Positions 8,417 through 17,110 of a stretch of DNA of 64,000 bases are shown here, piece by piece. The stretch is from Enterobacteriaceae bacterium 4M9 (GTDB taxonomy: Bacteria > Pseudomonadota > Gammaproteobacteria > Enterobacterales > Enterobacteriaceae): the NCBI GenBank assembly GCA_010092695.1, contig JAADJJ010000001.1, positions 2,914,001-2,978,000 on the forward strand. The letters are read 5' to 3'. Under the pieces are notes generated by a model. The model ran no database searches. It was not told the DNA's origin and saw nothing but the letters and a program-made list of their open reading frames with translations. Both the position numbers and the translations under genes were made by a program. Each line of letters begins with the position of its first letter. Positions within the stretch are counted from its first letter, which is position 1.

Positions 8417-9517
8417 ATGACAAAAAACCATGAGGCGGTAAAAACCCGCCATAAGGAGACCTCTCTCATCTTCCCGGTGCTGGCGCTTGCCGTACTGTTT
8501 TTCTGGAGCGGCAGCCAGTCTCTTCCCGCTGTAGCGGGCATTAACCTTCTTGCTCTGGTCGGTATCCTGGCCAGTGCCTTCAGCGTAGTCCGTCATGCCG
8601 ACGTATTGGCACACCGCCTCGGCGAACCATACGGCTCATTGATTCTGAGCCTTTCGGTAGTCATTCTTGAAGTGAGTCTGATTTCTGCATTAATGGCAAC
8701 CGGCGACGCCGCTCCCGCGCTGATGCGCGACACCCTTTATTCCATCATCATGATTGTCACCGGCGGTCTGGTCGGCTTTGCGTTGCTGATGGGCGGGCGC
8801 AAATTTGCTACCCAGCATGTGAACCTGTTTGGTATCAAACAATACCTGATGGCCCTTTTCCCGCTGGCGGTGATTGTCCTGGTCTTCCCAATGGCGCTGC
8901 CCGCAGGCAATTTCACCGTCGGCCAGTCGCTGATAGTGGCTCTGATTTCTGCTGCCATGTATGGCGTGTTCCTGATTATTCAGACCAAAACGCACCAGAG
9001 CCTGTTTGTGTATGAGCACGAAGACGAAGGTGACGATGACGACCCGCACCACGGCAAGCCGTCTGCCCACAGCAGCAAATGGCACGCGGCCTGGCTGATT
9101 GTGCATCTGATTGCGGTTATCTCGGTGACCAAGATGAACGCCGAGCCGCTCGAGTCGCTGCTGACGTGGATGAACGCCCCTGCGGCCTTCACCGGCTTCC
9201 TGGTAGCCCTGCTGATTCTCTCCCCGGAAGGTCTGGGCGCGATTAAAGCCGTGATGCAAAACCAGGTACAGCGTGCGATGAACCTGTTCTTCGGTTCCGT
9301 GCTGGCCACTATTTCACTGACTGTACCGACCGTGACGCTGATTGCCATCCTGACTGGCAACGAACTTATTTTCTCGCTCGGCGCACCGGAAATGGTGGTG
9401 ATGCTGGCGTCTTTGGTTCTGTGCCAGATTTCGTTCTCCACCGGGCGCACCAATGTGTTGAACGGTTCGGCTCACCTGGCACTGTTTGCCGCCTACCTGA
9501 TGACCATTTTTGCCTGA
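8417..9517 (+). CDS. chaA: Na+/Ca2+(K+):H+ antiporter ChaA
   Basis: ChaA exports sodium, calcium and potassium in exchange for protons at alkaline pH. The 366-residue protein has about eleven hydrophobic segments. It carries the Ca2+:cation antiporter signature with an acidic residue in the membrane (GSLILSLSVVILEVSLI and LILSPEGLGAIKAV). A cytosolic acidic-histidine loop near 205-215 (EDEGDDDDPHHG) splits the two halves. A TATAAT at 8373-8378 upstream is a plausible -10 element. A strong hairpin follows the stop. Confidence 0.95.
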   Translation: MTKNHEAVKTRHKETSLIFPVLALAVLFFWSGSQSLPAVAGINLLALVGILASAFSVVRHADVLAHRLGEPYGSLILSLSVVILEVSLISALMATGDAAPALMRDTLYSIIMIVTGGLVGFALLMGGRKFATQHVNLFGIKQYLMALFPLAVIVLVFPMALPAGNFTVGQSLIVALISAAMYGVFLIIQTKTHQSLFVYEHEDEGDDDDPHHGKPSAHSSKWHAAWLIVHLIAVISVTKMNAEPLESLLTWMNAPAAFTGFLVALLILSPEGLGAIKAVMQNQVQRAMNLFFGSVLATISLTVPTVTLIAILTGNELIFSLGAPEMVVMLASLVLCQISFSTGRTNVLNGSAHLALFAAYLMTIFA

Positions 9518-9523
9518 TTCACC

Positions 9524-9552
9524 GGCAGGCCGCCACGCGGCCTGCCTTGCTT
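9524..9552. terminator. chaA / nrfG convergent terminator
   Basis: GGCAGGCCGC (9524-9533) pairs perfectly with GCGGCCTGCC (9537-9546) around a three-base loop, followed by TTGCTTTC. It lies between the convergent chaA and nrfG stops. The T-run is modest. Confidence 0.7.
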
Positions 9553-10083
9553 TCAGTGCCTGGCACTTTCCTGCTGCCCCAGCCGCTGTGCCATCTGAAT
9601 GGCCTCAATGACCCGCTCCCGACTGACTCTTGCCGACGGCGACTCCAGCACCTTCTTCCACAGCGTAATGGCCTGGGCATAATCAGCCTGCATAAATGCC
9701 TCTGATGCCAGCAACATCAACGCCGTGACTTCCAGTGGGTCAACCTCCAGCGCCTGGTTAAGCCATTCCAGCGCCAGAGGTGTCAACACCTGTCCTGCCT
9801 GCCAGTACAGCGCCGTGCCGTAAGCCGCGTATAACCTGGCGTCACCACCGCGCAGGCGCAGCGCCTGCTGATAAGCGTAAAGCGCGTCGTCATAGCGGTC
9901 CGCCCACAGTGCTTCATCACCCACTCTTGCCCAGTCGTCACCGTTGCGCGGCACTGAAGGCGACGGTTTTGCCTGCGCCTGAACCCCAGCTTGCGTCTGC
10001 CAGGCATACACAGCGTGCCAGCGCCCGCTGCTGGCATACGCCAGTACAGCCAGCAGGCACACCGCGAGGGTTGTTCGTTTCAC
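9553..10083 (-). CDS. nrfG: Cytochrome c nitrite reductase maturation protein NrfG
   Basis: NrfG is the TPR-domain partner of the NrfEF haem lyase and is needed to attach the CxxCK haem of NrfA. The 176-residue protein has an N-terminal membrane anchor (TTLAVCLLAVLAYA). TPR repeats follow (YDDALYAYQQALRLRGGDARLYAAYGTALY; YAQAITLWKKVLE). The GTG at 10083 was chosen because AGGAGG lies six bases upstream and it overlaps the nrfF stop (GTGA). The longer frame reads back into nrfF. It is the last gene of the operon. Confidence 0.9.
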   Translation of the reverse strand: MKRTTLAVCLLAVLAYASSGRWHAVYAWQTQAGVQAQAKPSPSVPRNGDDWARVGDEALWADRYDDALYAYQQALRLRGGDARLYAAYGTALYWQAGQVLTPLALEWLNQALEVDPLEVTALMLLASEAFMQADYAQAITLWKKVLESPSARVSRERVIEAIQMAQRLGQQESARH

Positions 10084-10469
10084 GAAAACCTCCTGCGCCA
10101 GCGCCACAGACCCATCATAAGCGCAAGTAACAACAAGGGCGGCAACAACCACAACACCCACGCCACTCCACGCAGCGGCGGCTGGTAGCGTACAAAATCA
10201 CCGTAGCGGGCCGTCATAAAATCAACAATTTCCGCGGGCGTTTTTCCCTGCTCTGTCATGCTAAAAACCGTATGACGCATCGTGACCGCCACAGGCGCGG
10301 TGGACTCCAGCAAATTCTGGTTCTGGCATTGTGGACAGCGCAGACTGGCTGCCACCGAGAGCGCCTGCTTCTGCACCTCTGGCGAACTAAAAGCCCAGGT
10401 GTCCACCACAGCAGCGACCGCCAGCCCCTGCAATGCCAGCCACAGCAGGACTATCCGCAGTGACTTCAT
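10080..10469 (-). CDS. nrfF: Haem lyase subunit NrfF (CcmH-like)
   Basis: NrfF is a thiol-redox protein related to CcmH that keeps the apocytochrome CxxCK cysteines reduced for haem attachment. The 129-residue protein has a signal peptide, the LRCPQCQNQNL redox motif near residue 43, and one C-terminal membrane helix ending in arginines. ATG at 10469 overlaps the nrfE stop (ATGA) with AGGAGG just upstream. Confidence 0.93.
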   Translation of the reverse strand: MKSLRIVLLWLALQGLAVAAVVDTWAFSSPEVQKQALSVAASLRCPQCQNQNLLESTAPVAVTMRHTVFSMTEQGKTPAEIVDFMTARYGDFVRYQPPLRGVAWVLWLLPPLLLLALMMGLWRWRRRFS

Positions 10470-12169
10470 TTGCGCCTCCTGCACCACGCTCCAGCCAGTA
10501 CGCCCGAGAGCATTAAGACACCACCGCCCCAGATAAACCGCACGCCACGCTGCACCATAAATCGTGCTGCATAATGCTCTCCCTGCTTTTCTGCCACCAA
10601 TACATACCAGTCGTGCCAGCCATCGGTAGCGATGCCAGGTTCATACATCCGCTGGTTGCGCACGGTATAAAAACGCCGCTCCGGGTGCAGACGAGCCAGC
10701 ACCTTATCACCACGCTGAATATTCACACTCAGCCGCTGCGCGGTATAGTTACCCGCAGCTATAAACTCACCGTCCTGAAGCGTAAAGCGATAGCCGTCGA
10801 GCATCACGCTTTCACCGGCCACCAGCGCCACGCTGACTTCTGACTTGAGCCACCCGGCGCTGACAATTCCGAGCGAACAGAGCAAGACGCCCGCGTGCGC
10901 CAGCCACATGGGCAGGTTTTTCTTGCGGCTACCGGCCAGCATCAGCACAACCGCCAGCAGGCCAAACGGCAGCATCACACGGTTGAAATAAGGCGCGCCC
11001 ACGGAAATACGCCCCTCCCCAGCCAATGACCAGACCATCGGAAACATCGTTCCTACCAGCACCACAATTGCTGACGCGCAAAACACGCCAAGGCCGCCCA
11101 TCAACCACAGAGAAGGTAGCTCGCCTGTGGGCAGCACGCGGTAACCACGCGCACCCGAGGCAAATGCCAGCAACATTGCGCCACTCAGTACGATAAAGAG
11201 CGTAAACAGCGGTAGTGCACGCGCTTCATCCAACGCAAATGCGTGTACCGACTGCAGCACGCCGGAACGAACAACCAGTGTGCCCAGTAATGTCAGCAGC
11301 ACGCTCACGGTGGCCAGCAGGGTTGTTGTGCGCACAAGGTGTCCGCTGCGGCGCATAACCTGCAACGCATGCAGACATGCCGCCCCCGTGAGCCACGGCA
11401 ACAGCGCGGCGTTCTCTACCGGGTCCCAGAACCACCAGCCGCCCCAGCCCAATTCGCTGTAAGCCCACCAGGAGCCGAGGATTATGCCTGCGCTCAACAG
11501 CGCCCAGGACAGCGCCAGACTCCTCTGGCATCGGCGCGCCAGTGCCTGTGCGGGCGTCTGGCAGAACAGACCAGCCAGCAACAGCGCGCAGCAAACCCCG
11601 GCGCCGGCGTAACCCAGATACAGTAGCGGTGGATGCAGTAACAGCGCCGGATGTTGCAGCATGGGATTCAGATCGCGCCCGTCAGCAGGAACGGGAAACT
11701 GGCGCAGGAAGGGATCGGAGGTGGTCACAATGAAAAGCACAAGTCCGGCCTGTGCCAGAGCGATAAATAACACAGTAAGCAGACGCAACCGCCGGTTAGC
11801 GCCGCGCCAGCACCATACGACAACGGCTTGCCACAGCGCCAGACCCAGGCTCCAGAACAGCAGCGAGCCTTCATGCCCGCCCCACGCTGCCGCCAGCTTA
11901 TAAGGCAGGCTCAGCCCGCGATTGCTGTGCTGGGCCACATAAAACAGCGAGAAGTCATCCTGCACAAACGCCAGCGTCAGCAACACCCAGGCCAGCGTCA
12001 GTAAAAACGCAATAAATCTGCTGGCGTGGTGCAGCATGGTTGCTGCCCTGCGCTGCCCGAAAATGAACAGCCTGACACCGCTGACGACAACCGCCAGGCT
12101 GGTAAACAGCGCCAGTAACAGGCAGAAGTAACCCACCTCAGGCAACCAGGCGAACGTGACATCAGGCAA
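10466..12169 (-). CDS. nrfE: Haem lyase subunit NrfE (CcmF family)
   Basis: NrfE is the large membrane subunit of the dedicated haem lyase for the lysine-ligated haem of NrfA. The 567-residue polytopic protein carries the tryptophan-rich haem-handling WWD motif (WGGWWFWDPVENAALLPWL) near 235-255 and the conserved WGGHEGSLLFW segment. The start is uncertain. TTG at 12169 gives full length and overlaps the nrfD stop, but has no good ribosome site, suggesting coupling to nrfD translation. A slightly downstream start is possible. Confidence 0.93.
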   Translation of the reverse strand: MPDVTFAWLPEVGYFCLLLALFTSLAVVVSGVRLFIFGQRRAATMLHHASRFIAFLLTLAWVLLTLAFVQDDFSLFYVAQHSNRGLSLPYKLAAAWGGHEGSLLFWSLGLALWQAVVVWCWRGANRRLRLLTVLFIALAQAGLVLFIVTTSDPFLRQFPVPADGRDLNPMLQHPALLLHPPLLYLGYAGAGVCCALLLAGLFCQTPAQALARRCQRSLALSWALLSAGIILGSWWAYSELGWGGWWFWDPVENAALLPWLTGAACLHALQVMRRSGHLVRTTTLLATVSVLLTLLGTLVVRSGVLQSVHAFALDEARALPLFTLFIVLSGAMLLAFASGARGYRVLPTGELPSLWLMGGLGVFCASAIVVLVGTMFPMVWSLAGEGRISVGAPYFNRVMLPFGLLAVVLMLAGSRKKNLPMWLAHAGVLLCSLGIVSAGWLKSEVSVALVAGESVMLDGYRFTLQDGEFIAAGNYTAQRLSVNIQRGDKVLARLHPERRFYTVRNQRMYEPGIATDGWHDWYVLVAEKQGEHYAARFMVQRGVRFIWGGGVLMLSGVLAGAWCRRRK

Positions 12170-13094
12170 CGGTCATTTGCCCCGCATAAAGAATGAAAAA
12201 ACGCAGCATCAGCACGCCAAGCAGCGTACAACAGCAGGCGAGCATCACCTGTAGACGCGGCTTGCGCAGCAGCAGGCGCAACAGCAGCGGTAGCACAAAA
12301 CCGACACCGACCACACCCCACCAGAACCACTGAGTCCAGAAACCGCCGCCCATTGCCGCATCAAGCGCACGCAACCTGCCGTCGTCGCCCAGCAGCATGC
12401 CGATGAAAAACGCCAGCAGCAGGAAGATTTCCATCGCCAGCACCGGTGTTTCCAGCACATGCAGACGGTGCATCAGCCTGTTATCGGTTGTGCGCAGTGC
12501 CGCCAGCATGGCAACTGCGATGCCCGATGACAGTCCCGAGAACAAAAACAGCACCGGCAATAGCGGGTTGTTGAGCATGGGGCAGGCTTTTAGTGCCGAG
12601 AGCAGAAAGCCGGTATAAGCACCCAGCAGCACCGCCAGCACTAACATGAGCACGTCAAGCCCCGGCAGCACACGTTTAGCTCGCTCAAACAGCCCGGCAA
12701 CGCCGGCAAACCGCGGTAACCAGCGCAGCAATAGCCGCTGTAAATCGGCACGAAAAATCATCGCCAGCCACAATGCCAGCACCAGCATATAAAGCTGAAA
12801 CAGCATGACGCCCATCGACATCACCGATGTCAGGCTGTAATGAAACATCAGTTTCCAGAACGCCAGCGGGCGAGTCAGGTGCAATATCAGGATAATAAGC
12901 CCCAGAGCCACTGACGCGGGTGCCAGCCACAGCGTGGTCAGCATGACCGGGTTACGGCTGGCCTCGACATCCGGCAGGCTTCGGCGCAGATAAATAGCCA
13001 CCACCACCAGCCCGGCTGAGACACCAATCAGGAACAGGTAAATCGCGATGGGCCAGTCCCATACCAGCCCCGGAAAATGAAACGCAGATGTCAT
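12162..13094 (-). CDS. nrfD: Quinol dehydrogenase membrane subunit NrfD
   Basis: NrfD oxidises menaquinol in the inner membrane and passes electrons to the ferredoxin-like NrfC. The 310-residue protein has eight hydrophobic segments of the NrfD/PsrC family, starting PGLVWDWPIAIYLFLIGVSAG. Its start overlaps the nrfC stop by four bases (ATGA), so the pair is translationally coupled. Confidence 0.95.
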   Translation of the reverse strand: MTSAFHFPGLVWDWPIAIYLFLIGVSAGLVVVAIYLRRSLPDVEASRNPVMLTTLWLAPASVALGLIILILHLTRPLAFWKLMFHYSLTSVMSMGVMLFQLYMLVLALWLAMIFRADLQRLLLRWLPRFAGVAGLFERAKRVLPGLDVLMLVLAVLLGAYTGFLLSALKACPMLNNPLLPVLFLFSGLSSGIAVAMLAALRTTDNRLMHRLHVLETPVLAMEIFLLLAFFIGMLLGDDGRLRALDAAMGGGFWTQWFWWGVVGVGFVLPLLLRLLLRKPRLQVMLACCCTLLGVLMLRFFILYAGQMTVA

Positions 13095-13762
13095 TGTTTC
13101 ACCTCTCCATAGCGAAACGGCACACGGTACATTTTGGGCAATGTGCCCAGCGCCAGCTTATAGCGGTACGTGATCTGCCCGGCGATAAGTCTTGAAATCT
13201 CGCTTTGTGGATCGTCAAGATTGCCAAACGTCAGCGCCTGCGTCGGACAGGACTCTACACAGGCTGGCAAGCGCCCTTCCCTGAGCCGGGTTTTACGACA
13301 AAAATCGCACTTGTCTGCCGTGTGGCTTTCCGGATGGATGAAACGCACGCGGTACGGACAGGCCACAATGCAGTACTGGCAACCCACACACAGGTCCGGG
13401 TTAACATCGACAATGCCGGTTGCCGCATCGCGAAACGACGCGCCGGTCGGGCACACGTCAACGCAGGGGGCACGTTCGCAGTGCTGGCAGGAGTGGCGAA
13501 AGAAACGGTATTTCACATCCGGAAACGCGCCAATCGGTTCGCTGCGGATGATAGTCAACCTTGAGACGCCCTCTGGCACCCGGTTCACCTCACGACAGGC
13601 ATCCATACAGGCCGTGCAACCAATGCAGCGCGTTTCGTCATGCACCATGCCGTAGCGTATACCGCCAATATTTTCGCTACGCGCCAGCACTGCGCTGGCG
13701 GGTAAGCCGGTCAGTGCCAGCACTCCCGCACCGGCAAGAAAATGGCGACGGGAGCAACTCAT
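13091..13762 (-). CDS. nrfC: 4Fe-4S ferredoxin-type subunit NrfC
   Basis: NrfC relays electrons from NrfD to the pentahaem NrfB on the periplasmic face. The 223-residue protein starts with a twin-arginine signal (SCSRRHFLAG, then a hydrophobic stretch to LARS), so it is exported folded. Four cysteine clusters follow: CIGCTACMDAC, CQHCERAPCVDVC, CVGCQYCIVAC and CDFC with CVESCP. This matches four [4Fe-4S] clusters. Its stop and start overlap the neighbours by four bases on each side. Confidence 0.96.
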   Translation of the reverse strand: MSCSRRHFLAGAGVLALTGLPASAVLARSENIGGIRYGMVHDETRCIGCTACMDACREVNRVPEGVSRLTIIRSEPIGAFPDVKYRFFRHSCQHCERAPCVDVCPTGASFRDAATGIVDVNPDLCVGCQYCIVACPYRVRFIHPESHTADKCDFCRKTRLREGRLPACVESCPTQALTFGNLDDPQSEISRLIAGQITYRYKLALGTLPKMYRVPFRYGEVKQ

Positions 13763-14322
13763 GGATGCTCCTTACCCGGCCAGACCGACGCCGGATTAAA
13801 CGCCGGATTGTTACGCTGCTCGCTGTGGCAGTCGACACACAGCTTAATCCGACGCTTATCGTCAAATGTCGTCACCGCATCCTGCTGCGGGTGCAGACGA
13901 TGGCAACTGGCACAACTGACTTTTGCCAGATGTACATCGTGCGGCCAGAATGCCTGTTGCAACTTTTCAGGCTCATGGCAGGCAAAGCAGACGCCGTTTT
14001 GCTCCACCACGCTGTAGTCGGCATGGTTAAAACGCATCACATCGCGTACCCCTTCACGGTGTTTCGGTGAAGGTTTACCGTGGCAGTCGGTACAGGTTAC
14101 CGGCAGGCCGTTATTCGGATTGGTTACCTGACTGTGTTGACCCAGCATGCCGTCTTTATGGGGTTTGTGGCAGTCAAGGCAGGCGCTGTCGCGGCTGCGT
14201 TGCAGCGTCACTGTCGCCTCATCGGGTCTCTCAGCCGGGGGCTGTGCGGATGCGACGGGCAATGCCAGCCACAAACAGCACGCCAGACCCCCAGCCGCAA
14301 AAAACGAACGTATTACGCTCAT
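13759..14322 (-). CDS. nrfB: Pentahaem cytochrome NrfB
   Basis: NrfB is the periplasmic electron donor to NrfA. The 187-residue protein has a signal peptide ending near ASA|QPP. Five CxxCH motifs follow: CLDCH, CTDCH, CFACH, CASCH and CVDCH. The ATG at 14322 with GGAG upstream exposes the signal peptide; a longer frame adds an implausible leader. Confidence 0.95.
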   Translation of the reverse strand: MSVIRSFFAAGGLACCLWLALPVASAQPPAERPDEATVTLQRSRDSACLDCHKPHKDGMLGQHSQVTNPNNGLPVTCTDCHGKPSPKHREGVRDVMRFNHADYSVVEQNGVCFACHEPEKLQQAFWPHDVHLAKVSCASCHRLHPQQDAVTTFDDKRRIKLCVDCHSEQRNNPAFNPASVWPGKEHP

Positions 14323-14365
14323 AATCACTCCACTCGCGGTCTGCCCCGTAAACGGGGCATGGGGG

Positions 14366-15805
14366 TTATTTATCAAGTAAGCCGCTGCTGTGCGCCTGGC
14401 TGCCCCACTGCGGCACAACCGTCTTCAGGAACGCCTCTTTCTCTGCGGTAGCCGCAGCCATATTCAGGCCAAGCGCCTGCTGGGCTTTTTCTTTGCTGGA
14501 GATATCCGGTAGTCGAGCCGGCTCGGTAATACCTTTCGTTGCAAGGATGCGCAGCAGTTTGACGCGTGCCTGCGCGGCTTCATCGAGCGCCGTGCCTAGC
14601 ATGCGCAAACCCACGTCAGGCGCGTGCATATGAATACCGTGGGAAGCAATGGAGAAGTCCCAGCGCCACTGGGCATGACGGATATTTTGCAGCACCGGTG
14701 CCATATCCTGCTCGCTTGCGCCAGCATCCCAGGCCGCTTTCGCCTCGAAATGGGCGTGAACCAGCTGATCTTCCACCTTTAGCTTTATGTCGTTAATGGC
14801 TTGCTTGCGTTCAGCAACGACCTGTTGCAGCGCCGCTTTGCCCTGGGTATGGCACGTCGCACAGGTTTGCTCAAAAGTGTCGAAAGGGTTGCCGATTTTA
14901 TGGCTGGTGTAGAGTTTGCCCTGGCTGTTTTGCAGCTTAGGCATATGGCAGTCAATACAGGTCACGTTATTCTGGCCGTGAATGCCTTTACTCCAGGTTT
15001 CATATTCCGGGTGCTGGGCCTTCAACATGGGCGCTTTAGACAGCTGATGGATCCAGTCGCTGAAGTTAATTTCGTCATACAGTGCTTCCATCTCTTCCAC
15101 CGCAATGCCCTTCTTCCACGGGAAAGTGACGTGCTTTTCCTCACCGCTAAAGTAGTACTCCACATGGCACTGGCCGCACACCATCGACTGCTGGTCAAAA
15201 CGGCTGGCGTGGTTAAACGGTTTGTTGATGGCTTCCATCGCCCTTGCGGCATACGGGCGTGAGAGCGTCAATGCCGGTTCTCCACGGGCAAACGCCGGTG
15301 AGCCGGTGTTATGACAATCCGCGCAGCCCAGTTGGTTAACAATCAGCGGCCCGCCACGCGCCCATTTGCCGCGGAAATAGCCATCTTCGCCGTTTTGCGC
15401 GATTTCGCGTGCCACATCGGGACTTTTACAACTCCAGCACGCCATTGGCTGTGGACCGTCTTCACTGCTCTGGGGCGCGCCGGTACGCAAGGTTTCACGC
15501 ACGTCCGTGAGCGCATAAGCGTGGCCGCGTGGCTTGTTATAGTCTTTTGAGAACGCATATCCAGCCCACAGAATGACCAGGCGAGGGTCTTCTGCCAGGG
15601 CATCCTCACGTGTCGACTGTTCAGACGTTGCCTGCCATGAGGCATATTGATCGGGATGGCGCTCTGCAAAGCGGTTATTGCGCGCCTCAACATTAAGGGG
15701 TTTTGCTGCTGGCGACGCAGCGGAAGGGGTATCGGTGGCAAAAGCGCCGAAAGCCGCACACAGACACAATATTAGCGCGCCTGCCAGCGAGTAGCTCCTG
15801 GTCAT
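14366..15805 (-). CDS. nrfA: Ammonia-forming cytochrome c nitrite reductase NrfA
   Basis: NrfA reduces nitrite to ammonium with six electrons in the periplasm. The 479-residue protein has a signal peptide ending FA|TDTP. The active-site haem has the lysine-type motif CWSCK at about residue 124. Four CxxCH haems follow (CADCH, CGQCH, CIDCH, CATCH), the standard pentahaem set. It is the first gene of a seven-gene operon nrfABCDEFG in the E. coli order, but located between chaA and kdsA. Confidence 0.97.
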   Translation of the reverse strand: MTRSYSLAGALILCLCAAFGAFATDTPSAASPAAKPLNVEARNNRFAERHPDQYASWQATSEQSTREDALAEDPRLVILWAGYAFSKDYNKPRGHAYALTDVRETLRTGAPQSSEDGPQPMACWSCKSPDVAREIAQNGEDGYFRGKWARGGPLIVNQLGCADCHNTGSPAFARGEPALTLSRPYAARAMEAINKPFNHASRFDQQSMVCGQCHVEYYFSGEEKHVTFPWKKGIAVEEMEALYDEINFSDWIHQLSKAPMLKAQHPEYETWSKGIHGQNNVTCIDCHMPKLQNSQGKLYTSHKIGNPFDTFEQTCATCHTQGKAALQQVVAERKQAINDIKLKVEDQLVHAHFEAKAAWDAGASEQDMAPVLQNIRHAQWRWDFSIASHGIHMHAPDVGLRMLGTALDEAAQARVKLLRILATKGITEPARLPDISSKEKAQQALGLNMAAATAEKEAFLKTVVPQWGSQAHSSGLLDK

Positions 15806-16163
15806 AACGTGTCATCCTGTTATTTTTATGGGAATAACCAACGGAAATTGCTCAACAAATATGCTCAACGGTTCATTTTTAAATCAAAACCCGCATTTAA
15901 AGTGTTGTTTTTGATCAAGCGTTGCGCAGGCGGCAGAAATAAGAAATGACAGATGTGACACAGCGCAGTCGTAAAAAAACGAAACGGCATACAAGCAGCA
16001 AGAGACGGTGACGGTAGTTACGCCAGATAGCGAAGCGCGGCAGTGAGAATACTGACGGCGAGACTCAGCCCCTCAGAAAGTGGAGGCGACAACACAGCGC
16101 GCAGTGAACGCAAAGACTACAGAGCAAACACGCAGGACGCAGGGCAAAGCGTATTTTCAGGCA
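15806..16163. other. nrfA-kdsA intergenic region
   Basis: This stretch of about 360 bases holds the nrfA leader and FNR site. The half next to kdsA (about 15960-16163) shows no gene or clear motif to me. In E. coli the chaA-kdsA interval carries the ldr/rdl toxin-antitoxin repeats; no trace of those was seen. Confidence 0.6.
15905..15918 (-). promoter_or_regulatory. Candidate FNR site of the nrf operon
   Basis: On the minus strand positions 15918-15905 read TTGATCAAAAACAA, one mismatch from TTGATnnnnATCAA. Its centre is about 106 bases before the nrfA ATG, which allows a start near 15870. No clear NarL/NarP heptamer pair could be identified around it. Confidence 0.6.
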
Positions 16164-16198
16164 ATAAAAAAGCCGCCCTGCGGTTAAACAGAGCGGCT
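16164..16198 (-). terminator. kdsA terminator
   Basis: On the minus strand AGCCGCTCTG (16198-16189) pairs with CAGGGCGGCT (16180-16171) with one G-T pair and an eight-base loop. A run of six T follows. It lies 13 bases past the kdsA stop and ends the hemA-kdsA transcript. Confidence 0.9.
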
Positions 16199-16210
16199 CA
16201 CAACGGCGCA

Positions 16211-17065
16211 TTAATGGCTGGTATCGAGCTCGTCGAAGCTTTTCACCAGGTCATCAATGGCTTTAATTTGCTTAAGGAACGGCTCCAGCTTCGCCAGCGG
16301 CAGCGCCGACGGGCCATCACACTTGGCGTTTTCCGGATCCGGATGCGCTTCAATAAACAGGCCTGCCAGGCCGGTCGCCATACCTGCGCGGGCTAGTTCG
16401 GTTACCTGCGCACGACGGCCGCTGGAAGCCGCGCCAAACGGGTCACGGCACTGCAGCGCGTGGGTCACGTCAAAAATCACCGGCGCATTGCCCGATGCTT
16501 TCTTCATAACGCTAAAGCCCAGCATGTCGACCACCAGGTTGTCATAGCCGAAGTTGCTGCCGCGATCGCACAGGATAATTTTGTCGTTACCGCCTTCGTG
16601 GAATTTATCCACGATATTACCCATCTGGCCTGGGCTGACAAACTGCGGTTTTTTCACGTTAATAACCGCCCCGGTTTTTGCCATGGCTTCCACCAGGTCG
16701 GTCTGGCGTGCCAGGAAGGCTGGCAGCTGAATGACGTCAACCACGTCCGCAACCGGCTGCGCCTGTTGCGCTTCGTGAACGTCGGTGATGATTTTCACAC
16801 CAAAGGTCTGCTTCAGTTCCTGGAAAATCTTCATTCCTTCTTCAAGGCCCGGGCCACGATATGAGTGAATTGACGAGCGGTTTGCCTTATCAAAAGAGGC
16901 TTTGAAGACGTAAGGGATGCCGAGTTTGTCGGTCACGGTGACATAGTGTTCACAGATGCGCATCGCCAGGTCGCGTGATTCCAGCACGTTCATACCGCCA
17001 AACAGTACAAACGGCAGGTCGTTCGCGACGTTGATGTCGCCAATGCTAACCACTTTTTGTTTCAT
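16211..17065 (-). CDS. kdsA: 3-deoxy-8-phosphooctulonate synthase KdsA
   Basis: KdsA condenses arabinose 5-phosphate with phosphoenolpyruvate to give KDO 8-phosphate for lipopolysaccharide core synthesis. The 284-residue protein matches the E. coli length, with the TIM-barrel blocks FVLFGGMNVLES, KASFDKANRSS, DRGSNFGYDNLVVDM and HPDPENAKCDGPSALPL. It closes the leftward housekeeping cluster. Confidence 0.97.
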   Translation of the reverse strand: MKQKVVSIGDINVANDLPFVLFGGMNVLESRDLAMRICEHYVTVTDKLGIPYVFKASFDKANRSSIHSYRGPGLEEGMKIFQELKQTFGVKIITDVHEAQQAQPVADVVDVIQLPAFLARQTDLVEAMAKTGAVINVKKPQFVSPGQMGNIVDKFHEGGNDKIILCDRGSNFGYDNLVVDMLGFSVMKKASGNAPVIFDVTHALQCRDPFGAASSGRRAQVTELARAGMATGLAGLFIEAHPDPENAKCDGPSALPLAKLEPFLKQIKAIDDLVKSFDELDTSH

Positions 17066-17110
17066 ATCTTCGCCTTGTTGGTGTGAATCGAAACGGGCCG
17101 CGCCCGGCTG

